From the IMG/VR virus record IMGVR_UViG_3300038722_000002, positions 1 through 64,000 of that record: 64,000 bases of DNA; one strand, given 5' to 3'. The stretch comes from a virus. Below the pieces are notes generated by a model. That model was given only the letters and a program-made list of their open reading frames with translations. It was not told the DNA's origin and did no database searches. The translations under genes were made by a program, and so were the position numbers. Positions 58,517-64,000 of this stretch are shown here, piece after piece (within the stretch, counting starts at the first letter, position 1; every line of letters starts with the position of its first letter).

Positions 58517-58544
58517 ATTTTACAGTGTTCTGGTTTAGTGTCAA
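58517..58544 (-). promoter_or_regulatory. Strong sigma70-type promoter
   Basis: On the minus strand a perfect TTGACA (58539-58544) and TAAAAT (58517-58522) are 16 bases apart. It drives the gene starting at 58483. Confidence 0.65.
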
Positions 58545-58551
58545 AGGTTAT

Positions 58552-58830
58552 TTAGACTATTTCACCAATAATACGCGCATAGGAGTGAATGCAGAAATAG
58601 GCACTACTAGCAAGGCTATGCTTTACAGGTTTACGGCGTTGTAGTTCGTAACACTCGACAATAGTACCACAAGAACGGCGAACACGGACAGATGCCGCCG
58701 GAACGTAGTAATTCGCCATAGTGTCCCCAAAGAACTTCATGCTTTTACGATCAAAAAAGAAACTGTCGGCGTTACATGCTTCATGGCGGGATTTTAAAAC
58801 AGATGCGGTGATACGTTCAACTTTTGGCAT
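58552..58830 (-). CDS. Hypothetical basic protein, 92 aa
   Basis: The protein (MPKVERITASVLKSRHEACN, VRRSCGTIVECYELQRRKPV) is basic with four cysteines. No family is recognised. TTGAAA and TATAAT hexamers upstream are 19 bases apart, too far for a sure promoter. Confidence 0.55.
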   Translation of the reverse strand: MPKVERITASVLKSRHEACNADSFFFDRKSMKFFGDTMANYYVPAASVRVRRSCGTIVECYELQRRKPVKHSLASSAYFCIHSYARIIGEIV

Positions 58831-58906
58831 GGTCTTTGCTCTTTAATTATAAGGCCGCATTATTGCCGCCTTTCAATAGTTGCTATATTACAGGGTTTAG
58901 AAGTTA

Positions 58907-59092
58907 TTACAAGGCTTTTTTCCACTTTGCGCCAACTTTCTTGGCTAATTCTTGTACATGATACCCGCAATTATAGCGAATACTTACATTATCCAAACCG
59001 TTTCGCGTCGCGTAGTTCTTGGCACCTCGCTCTGTTTTGCTTGTGTCGTAGTGTGTGCCGTTGATAATTGAGCCGTAAGCGTGGTGAGTCAT
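58907..59092 (-). CDS. Hypothetical basic protein, 61 aa
   Basis: The ATG at 59092 is preferred; a GTG at 59131 lies in the promoter. The protein (ERGAKNYATRNGLDNVSIRY, then HVQELAKKVGAKWKKAL) is small and basic. Its promoter contains an inverted repeat. No family is recognised. Confidence 0.55.
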   Translation of the reverse strand: MTHHAYGSIINGTHYDTSKTERGAKNYATRNGLDNVSIRYNCGYHVQELAKKVGAKWKKAL

Positions 59093-59129
59093 AATTTTAT
59101 TACTCTTTGAAGTTTTAGTAGGTTTAAAC

Positions 59130-59184
59130 ACTATAATCGAAAACTTTTATATGATCAATACTAAATTGTTATATAAAAGTTTTC
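59130..59184 (-). promoter_or_regulatory. Promoter overlapped by a 14-bp inverted repeat, likely operator
   Basis: On the minus strand TTGATC (59153-59158) and TATAGT (59130-59135) are 17 bases apart. A perfect 14-bp inverted repeat (GAAAACTTTTATAT at 59139-59152, partner at 59171-59184) fills the spacer with one arm and lies upstream with the other. This arrangement suits control by a dimeric repressor or activator. Confidence 0.55.
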
Positions 59185-59197
59185 TGTTATAACTATT

Positions 59198-59458
59198 TTA
59201 TAAGGTGCTTTCAAGGTAGCTTTCAAAAGCCATATACTTCTCAGCTAGTCGAGCATGGTGGTAATAGGCGGCTGTGTCGTGGCTTTGTTCCAGCGCCTCT
59301 GCTTTACATTCCTCGCTAGTACGTAGCGCCCACAGTAGAGATGCCTCAAAAGCTGCACCGCCTATATGTAGCAACTTCTTTTGGTCGCTAGTATAGCCTG
59401 CGCGTATCTCTTCAAGATCTTTAAAGAAGGTTTCATTGTCTACCTGTGAATAACTCAT
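59198..59458 (-). CDS. Hypothetical helical protein, 86 aa
   Basis: The ATG at 59458 overlaps the previous stop (TAATG). The protein (KDLEEIRAGYTSDQKKLLHI, AYYHHARLAEKYMAFESYLE) is helical and charged, and would form a helical bundle. No family is recognised. Confidence 0.6.
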   Translation of the reverse strand: MSYSQVDNETFFKDLEEIRAGYTSDQKKLLHIGGAAFEASLLWALRTSEECKAEALEQSHDTAAYYHHARLAEKYMAFESYLESTL

Positions 59459-59565
59459 TATGCCACCGCTTGCCACTGTTTACCGCGTCCGTTTTTGCGA
59501 TTGTTACGCGCTTGCTTTGCTTGTTTGCGTTGTGCTTTGTCTAGTCGTTTATTATTGCTTGACAT
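59458..59565 (-). CDS. Small basic protein, 35 aa
   Basis: The ATG at 59565 follows AAGGA. The product (KRLDKAQRKQAKQARNNRKN) is strongly basic and probably binds nucleic acid or ribosomes. The stop overlaps the next ATG, so it belongs to the same transcript. Confidence 0.55.
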   Translation of the reverse strand: MSSNNKRLDKAQRKQAKQARNNRKNGRGKQWQAVA

Positions 59566-59568
59566 AGT

Positions 59569-59829
59569 TTAAAATTCCTTTTCTGTTAGTTTTTTAGTTA
59601 GTTCAATATTACCGTTGTGCAATGTTAGCGTGTATTGTCCACCAATGTCAACACTTGACACACCCTCTTGTGTCATTTCATGCTTTATTAGGTTTAGTTT
59701 GCTAATAATACACGCCGCTTCGACTGGCTCAATACCTAGTGCCTCAAAATCAGCCTTCAAGGTTAAAGAGGTTATCTCACTAGGCTGGGCTAGTTGCGGT
59801 GTTTTCGTTTTGTTGAATAAACCAAACAT
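59569..59829 (-). CDS. Hypothetical protein, 86 aa
   Basis: The ATG at 59829 has AGGA 9 bases upstream and lies about 30 bases downstream of the promoter at 59864-59893; earlier in-frame starts lie in or near that promoter. The protein has MFGLFNKTKTPQLAQPSEIT and a helical middle (FEALGIEPVEAACIISKLNL). No family is recognised. Confidence 0.6.
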   Translation of the reverse strand: MFGLFNKTKTPQLAQPSEITSLTLKADFEALGIEPVEAACIISKLNLIKHEMTQEGVSSVDIGGQYTLTLHNGNIELTKKLTEKEF

Positions 59830-59863
59830 TTTGTTGTTTCCTGTTATTTCCATAAGGTGCCCC

Positions 59864-59893
59864 ATTGTAAAAGCAGGGATAATCAAGAGTCAA
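59864..59893 (-). promoter_or_regulatory. Sigma70-type promoter
   Basis: On the minus strand TTGACT (59888-59893) and TACAAT (59864-59869) are 18 bases apart. It drives the three-gene group from 59829 to 59198. Confidence 0.6.
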
Positions 59894-60013
59894 GAGTTAC
59901 TTTCAAATAATGTAAATTAATTGTCGTATGTCTTGTTTCCTTTATATGCTAATAAATATTCAAATAAATGTAAATAACGCTTGCGTTGGTCGGTGGTTGC
60001 TGTAAAATACTTA

Positions 60014-60060
60014 ATAGCTGGCGGAAACGACAGGAGACAATCACCGCCCCTGCGTGAAAT
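60014..60060 (+). repeat. 47-bp element shared with 55148-55194 (copy B)
   Basis: Aligns without gaps with copy A; ATAGCTG and CAGGAGACAA are identical in both. The 10 bases between the blocks are not conserved, so the conserved parts are likely contact sites. Confidence 0.5.
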
Positions 60061-60150
60061 TTAATATAACCATTTGGAATAAGGCATATAACCAAAGTGA
60101 ATAAGGTTATATCCATTTGGAATATGAGAATCAGCTTCTCTACAGAAAAA

Positions 60151-60320
60151 TCGAGTTTGAAAATGAAAAAGTGCTCAAGACCAGAAATTTAATTCGAGTT
60201 GAGATATGAGATTTCGCTCAAGACCCCCGATTATGATAGAAAAATCGAGTTTGAAAATGAAAATCGTCGCAAGACCTCGGAATAATCGAGTGGGAATATG
60301 AGAATGTTGTCTGGATTTTG
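60151..60320 (+). repeat. Four imperfect tandem repeats starting TCGAGT
   Basis: Units begin at 60151, 60194, 60245 and 60286 (periods 43, 51 and 41). Each has TCGAGT followed by an A-rich stretch resembling GAAAATGAAAA; the first three also share a CAAGACC block. These look like iterons or multiple binding sites. No gene crosses them convincingly. Confidence 0.6.
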
Positions 60321-60417
60321 GGAAAGGTAGTAGGCTCTCCACAGGAATGCCTCTGAGACAGCCTGTAAGCAACGAAGGAGAGCTTTTAAGAATGAGGGAG
60401 TATGTTAGGGTAGGGTT

Positions 60418-60448
60418 GCTCTAAACTCCCTTAAAACGGCTTACAGGG
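60418..60448 (+). repeat. 31-bp dispersed repeat, copy 2
   Basis: Differs from 56921-56951 in one base. It lies just after the stop of the pentapeptide-repeat gene on the minus strand. Confidence 0.6.
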
Positions 60449-60460
60449 GGGGTTGTTAAG

Positions 60461-60958
60461 CTATGGAGCTTCAGCAGGGAACGTATCAATTGTATTTAAT
60501 AACCACTCTTTATGTTGCTCCCATAACTCAGCAGCTTTTTTCCCACCCCTCCATAAGACTCGTTCGAGAGTAATAGTTCTCCAATCTTCTATAGAATGAT
60601 TCGCACAACCTATTTGGAGATGTGTGTGAGTGTAGGTTATATTATATTCTGATGTTATAGATAGGTTTTTGACTTGACGTAAATTACCTACTGTTCCCTC
60701 TAAATCACACTTACTCAAGTTACACTCGCTCAAGTTAGACCCTCTCAAGTCAGACTTACTTAAATCAGACTCACTTAAATCAGACTTACTGAAGTTACAC
60801 CCTATCAAGGTAGACTCACTCAAGTTAGACTCGCTCAAATCAAGCTCACTCAAATCGTACCCGATTAAAAATAACAGCTCTCCTTCGGGATCACCTTCTA
60901 AGTATAGCTTGTGTAATTCTAGTTTCTCTTGTAACTCTTGTTTAGTGATGGTTTTCAT
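60461..60958 (-). CDS. Pentapeptide-repeat protein
   Basis: From about residue 34 of this 165-aa protein the sequence has about 11 A(D/N)LSx-type repeats (YDLSELDLSESNLSES, then CNFSKSDLSESDLSKSDLRG). These fold into a square beta-helix that in Qnr and MfpA mimics DNA and protects or blocks gyrase. The last 55 residues form a separate region (HSIEDWRTITLERVLWRGGK). The ATG at 60958 is chosen; a TTG at 61054 has no site. The phage target is unknown. Confidence 0.75.
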   Translation of the reverse strand: MKTITKQELQEKLELHKLYLEGDPEGELLFLIGYDLSELDLSESNLSESTLIGCNFSKSDLSESDLSKSDLRGSNLSECNLSKCDLEGTVGNLRQVKNLSITSEYNITYTHTHLQIGCANHSIEDWRTITLERVLWRGGKKAAELWEQHKEWLLNTIDTFPAEAP

Positions 60959-61041
60959 TATCTTAACTATAACCCCTTGTTGTGTGTTATTGTATTGAGT
61001 GGTTCCATTATAAGGATATGAAGATAAAGTACAACCTTTAA

Positions 61042-61230
61042 TCAACGAATACAATGTTCGTGGTGTATGTCTATTAACCTATCAGCGGCTTGACCTCTGG
61101 GCCATACATTATACACCTTTCTGGACAAGTTTTTATTCTGCACTTGTACATTTAACCACCAACGACACTGTTGGTTATACTTCCGCTGTATTCCTAGTGC
61201 GTTTTCTCCACACCTTTCAGCCCACTCCAT
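61042..61230 (-). CDS. Hypothetical protein, 62 aa
   Basis: The ATG follows TAGGAGATA, a strong ribosome binding site. The protein (MEWAERCGENALGIQRKYNQ, QCRWWLNVQVQNKNLSRKVY) is small and basic with several tryptophans. No family is recognised. Confidence 0.55.
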   Translation of the reverse strand: MEWAERCGENALGIQRKYNQQCRWWLNVQVQNKNLSRKVYNVWPRGQAADRLIDIHHEHCIR

Positions 61231-61318
61231 ATTATCTCCTACCTATTGATTAATTTGTGTCAGATTATTATATAACCTCACGTTAGTAATATTAGTTCCC
61301 GTTAGTTGATTTAATCAA

Positions 61319-61341
61319 GAGGCCCATTATTTCAGAGCCTC
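61319..61341 (-). terminator. Weak terminator candidate after the NAMPT gene
   Basis: GAGGC at 61319-61323 pairs with GCCTC at 61337-61341 about 15 bases after the stop at 61355. Only a short T-rich stretch (TTGATT) follows on the minus strand. Confidence 0.35.
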
Positions 61342-61354
61342 CCTGTTAAGTCAA

Positions 61355-63532
61355 CTAGATTTGTGAAGCAATCTTAGCTCGAATGTCTCGGAGGGTGGTT
61401 TTATTGTACAACTTACCATCCTTGAACACTGTACGAAGCAAACCTTGCCCTTCTTGCTCAGGTGTCTGCTCCTGATATAGAGTAATAACACCTTCCTCAT
61501 TATGGTCTACACGCAACAAACCTTTAGCTGACTTCTTACCTTGATCAGTCTTAGGGTCTTTACCGAAGTCAATCTGCTCACCTTTGTCGTTCCATGCACA
61601 GGTAGCCTTGATAGCTGACCCGTGAGTGTCACGGGTGACATATTGGTAACTGTAGGAGCCGATGCCAAGCACTACGCTAGGAGCAAACCCCTTAGCCATC
61701 AAACGGGTGTGGATCTCTTTTTGACGCTCTAGGGTGATACTGTCACCGTAGATAGCACCGATATGGGAGTCTAGTAGTTTGTATCCCTCTGAGGTGGTTG
61801 TGCCACCGAAGATGTCCCAGAGGGATTCTACTAGACCTTTGGCTTCTGTAGAGCTAACTTCCTCGTACTCGTTATCATACATAGTATCATAGGTGCCCCC
61901 TGAAGACACGTAGTAGAATTTATCATCAGCTTTGTTCAGGTACAGCCTTTTTCTGCCTCGTATTGTTAAGGTCTGTATGTTATCCACTGTCTCATACTCC
62001 AATCCACACAGCACGCTAACAGGGTCTCCAGAATCTGGACGAATGACCGTGGTACCGTCACGAGCCATGATATCATCTTTCAATAGTGGTAAACCTTCCT
62101 CAACAAACTTCCAGAAGTCATAGCTGTCTGATACATGAGAAACAATCCCACTTGGAACCTCTGTGAACAACTTCTCCCGTACAAAAGCAACCTCAGCATC
62201 AAACTTACTGATGCCCCGCTCCTTCTCTAGTACCGCAATGTAGCTTGTTGCGATTGCATGTTCTGTAGCTGGTACACTGCAACCTACCAACTCAGTCTCG
62301 CAGTCAGCACCGTAGTATATCTCAGCCAAATCAATAGCTGGAACAGTATCAGTGCCAGCAAAACCTGCTGCTAGATGACCAAAACCTGACATTGCAGCTG
62401 CTTGTGGGCCAAAACAACCTCGCATGGAGAAATCGTGACACATAAACGGGACAGTTGCCTCGTCTAAGCCTGTCTTACGGAAGCTCTCTACAGTTTGCTT
62501 CATGTAAGCTGTAGCTGTAGTGGCTGAAGTCTGCATAGGCCATACATACGTGCTGATGATAGTCTCTAGGAAGCCTACGAGCCAAGGGTATCCGTCTACT
62601 GTGTTGGTTACAGTAAAGCACGGTACACCGTAGGGGCAAAAAGTACCCTCTTCCATAGACTTAATCTCAATTGGAAGATAACCTAAGTCATGTAGCTCCT
62701 CAAAATGTTTCACATCGAAGTCACTGCCGAAATAGTTATCTAATCGGCGCTTCAAGCTACGGACAGCACCTTCCTTACTCAGGTTAAAGAATGTATTATT
62801 CCACTCATTTACCATGTAGTGCATCATCATATACTGCAAACCTACGTGGACAACACCGAAGTCCTCTGGGATGTAGGATAGTCGTCCACTCCTAGCAGTG
62901 TAATTTTCATATAGGCGCACAATATTGGTGTGCAGGAACTTCTTGTGTGCAAATTTGTAACCGTCTGCTTTAGTGATAGCTGACATACTATTCTCCTCAT
63001 TGGTTTTATCGTATATTCTATTAATATGCCTCAGGAAACCTCCCTTGGTCATATCTCTCTTCATGTGGTTACAGGCACCACAGCAAGGTAGACAATTACT
63101 ATAGGTATACCCTAAGTTGTTGTCAACCCGATCTACTCCGTTCATCTCTACTTTGAAAATACCCCTAGCTTTCGGTTGGCTTCCACAGTAGTTACAAGAA
63201 TCTGTTATTAGTGAGATGAACTCTTCATCAGTTAATTGGTACTCGTACCCCCTACTTTTAGCGGCTTGCTTATAGCTGTTGATCTCTTTATTGTACGCTC
63301 GGAGATTTTTGGGTATTCTAGGTACACTCCTTGTGCACTTGTTGCAACACTTCTTAGGCCGCTGTCTCCGCCTGAGTTGTGAAGTAGTAATATAGCAGGT
63401 AACCCCACAACTACACAGGCACTTCCACTTTGGTGTACCACCAATTAACTCCCTGTCACTGATCACCTTTAGTTTACCAAACATCTTCCCTGTCAAGGCA
63501 TCATCCGCTAGGTGTGTTGACCCATTCTTCAT
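61355..63532 (-). CDS. HNH endonuclease fused in frame to nicotinamide phosphoribosyltransferase
   Basis: Residues 1-180 are a homing endonuclease: zinc finger (CLCSCGVTCYITTSQLRRRQ, CCNKC), then SCNYCGSQPKARG, GVDRVDNNLGYTYSNC and CCGACNHMKRD. Residues 183-725 are NAMPT: HDFSMRG (366-371; Asp), GTDTV, SVPATEH (419-425; catalytic His), RPDSGDP and IYGDSIT. NAMPT joins nicotinamide to PRPP, or in NARP1 systems to ADP-ribose pyrophosphate. An internal ATG at 62986 has GAGGAG 6 bases upstream, so free NAMPT (543 aa) can also be made. The start at 63532 overlaps the stop of the Prs-like gene. Confidence 0.88.
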   Translation of the reverse strand: MKNGSTHLADDALTGKMFGKLKVISDRELIGGTPKWKCLCSCGVTCYITTSQLRRRQRPKKCCNKCTRSVPRIPKNLRAYNKEINSYKQAAKSRGYEYQLTDEEFISLITDSCNYCGSQPKARGIFKVEMNGVDRVDNNLGYTYSNCLPCCGACNHMKRDMTKGGFLRHINRIYDKTNEENSMSAITKADGYKFAHKKFLHTNIVRLYENYTARSGRLSYIPEDFGVVHVGLQYMMMHYMVNEWNNTFFNLSKEGAVRSLKRRLDNYFGSDFDVKHFEELHDLGYLPIEIKSMEEGTFCPYGVPCFTVTNTVDGYPWLVGFLETIISTYVWPMQTSATTATAYMKQTVESFRKTGLDEATVPFMCHDFSMRGCFGPQAAAMSGFGHLAAGFAGTDTVPAIDLAEIYYGADCETELVGCSVPATEHAIATSYIAVLEKERGISKFDAEVAFVREKLFTEVPSGIVSHVSDSYDFWKFVEEGLPLLKDDIMARDGTTVIRPDSGDPVSVLCGLEYETVDNIQTLTIRGRKRLYLNKADDKFYYVSSGGTYDTMYDNEYEEVSSTEAKGLVESLWDIFGGTTTSEGYKLLDSHIGAIYGDSITLERQKEIHTRLMAKGFAPSVVLGIGSYSYQYVTRDTHGSAIKATCAWNDKGEQIDFGKDPKTDQGKKSAKGLLRVDHNEEGVITLYQEQTPEQEGQGLLRTVFKDGKLYNKTTLRDIRAKIASQI

Positions 63533-64000
63533 AATTCAATTATGTTTAGTTGCTTATCCAACTCTTCATCTCGGATTCGAGAGTCAGTAGTGTATATACG
63601 TGTGATACCTGCGTCAAGTAGTTCTTTCAGGCCATTTGAGAAGATGCCGTGTGTGACGTACAGGGTGATCATGCCAGCACCCTTATTCTTTAAGGCTTTA
63701 GCTAGTTCAATAAACGTACGCCCTCCAATACAAAGGTCATCTGTAATAACACAGTGAGCGCCATTAAGCTCCTCACAGTACACAACAGTCTCTAGGATGG
63801 CCCCAGTTGCCGTACAGCGAATCTTATCAGCTCGGATGACCTCTGATACCCCAAACTCTTTAGCGAGCTTATACGTGGTCTTAAGTGCCCCTGCGTCTGG
63901 TGAGACTAGGGTACATTCAGTGTTACGTAATGTAGTAGCTAACTCACTGTCCTGTAAGATCATGTGTCGTGGTATATTACTACAGCGGTCGATCAAAGCA
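63529..64000 (-). CDS. Ribose-phosphate pyrophosphokinase-like protein (partial)
   Basis: The frame is open to the window edge, so the N-terminal part is missing. The C-terminal 157 residues contain TLVSPDAGALKTTYKLAKEF and CVITDDLCIGGRTFIELAKA, the PRPP-binding loop (DDxxxxGxT) of Prs-type enzymes. Prs makes PRPP from ribose-5-phosphate and ATP; the related NARP1 enzyme Adps instead adds pyrophosphate to ADP-ribose. It overlaps the HNH-NAMPT gene (TATGA), so both work in one NAD+ pathway. Confidence 0.85.
   Translation of the reverse strand, partial: ALIDRCSNIPRHMILQDSELATTLRNTECTLVSPDAGALKTTYKLAKEFGVSEVIRADKIRCTATGAILETVVYCEELNGAHCVITDDLCIGGRTFIELAKALKNKGAGMITLYVTHGIFSNGLKELLDAGITRIYTTDSRIRDEELDKQLNIIEL

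Larger units (their letters stand above)
59894..60460. other. Second repeat-rich gene-free region
   Basis: About 570 bases without a convincing gene. It holds copy B of the 47-bp element (60014-60060), AACC-ATTTGGAATA pairs around 60070-60120, four tandem TCGAGT repeats (60151-60320) and copy 2 of the 31-bp repeat. The shared elements link it to the 54.8-56.5 kb region. Confidence 0.5.

Noticed and set aside
59830-59886. Longer N-terminal end for the gene at 59569-59829
   Set aside because: The earlier starts fall in or close to the promoter at 59864-59893, so the transcript would lack them or their ribosome binding site.
60151-60320. CRISPR array
   Set aside because: Repeat units are imperfect and unequal in spacing (41-51 bases), with no constant repeat and unique spacers, and no cas genes are present.
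60175-60372. Minus-strand frame of 65 codons across tandem repeats
   Set aside because: The frame runs through the TCGAGT repeat array and has no start signal; repeats explain it.

Overview
The window is part of the genome of a lytic tailed phage with a contractile tail (myovirus type), almost certainly infecting a Gram-negative bacterium. The evidence is a complete head-tail-baseplate cluster with a tail sheath, an Rz-like inner-membrane spanin candidate next to a small lipoprotein, and no integrase, repressor or host chromosomal genes. I cannot name the host or genus. Genes are short and tightly packed, many overlap as ATGA or TAATG, and most have AGGAGA-type ribosome binding sites.

Layout. 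(1) 1-5.4 kb, plus strand: nucleotide-metabolism and small unknown genes, including a MazG-like pyrophosphohydrolase, the flavin-dependent thymidylate synthase ThyX, and a three-part protein with an acyl-carrier-protein domain that has a shorter paralogue at 5.0 kb. (2) 5.5-40.1 kb, minus strand: the late operon, read from 40.1 kb down. Its order is a zinc-ribbon protein, small and large terminase, portal, XkdF-like prohead protease, scaffold, decoration protein, major capsid protein, neck proteins, a GIY-YIG homing endonuclease, tail sheath, tail tube, frameshifted tail assembly chaperones, tape measure, baseplate (hub, spike, PAAR tip, gp25-like, J-like, DUF2612-like), tail fibres, and a lysis/membrane cassette ending at a terminator at 5.45 kb. 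(3) 40.1-54.8 kb, plus strand: replication-support genes, namely a thioredoxin/glutaredoxin, class Ia NrdA and NrdB, an M15-like peptidase, PhoH, WGR-DNA ligase, a SLOG-domain protein, two HNH endonucleases and many small unknowns. Two non-coding stretches here contain hairpins and tRNA-like folds. (4) 54.8-56.5 kb: an AT-rich gene-free region between convergent transcription units, full of palindromes and iteron-like repeats. (5) 56.5-61.2 kb, minus strand: small unknown genes with recognisable sigma70-type promoters, a second repeat-rich gene-free region, and a pentapeptide-repeat protein. (6) 61.3-64 kb, minus strand: a PRPP-synthetase-like gene, an HNH endonuclease fused in frame to a nicotinamide phosphoribosyltransferase (NAMPT), and the window edge.

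How the genes work together. ThyX, the NrdAB pair with its redoxin, and the pyrophosphohydrolase supply dNTPs. The Prs-like plus NAMPT-like pair rebuilds NAD+ either through the classical PRPP/NMN route or through the NARP1-type route that counters NAD-depleting host defences. The late operon makes the virion and ends with lysis genes. Four homing endonucleases are scattered through the window. The most interesting items are the HNH-NAMPT fusion inside an NAD+ module, the ACP-domain protein and its paralogue, the repeat-dense 54.8-56.5 kb and 60.0-60.4 kb regions (which share sequence elements), and the unusual tRNA-like elements near 42.2-42.6 kb.
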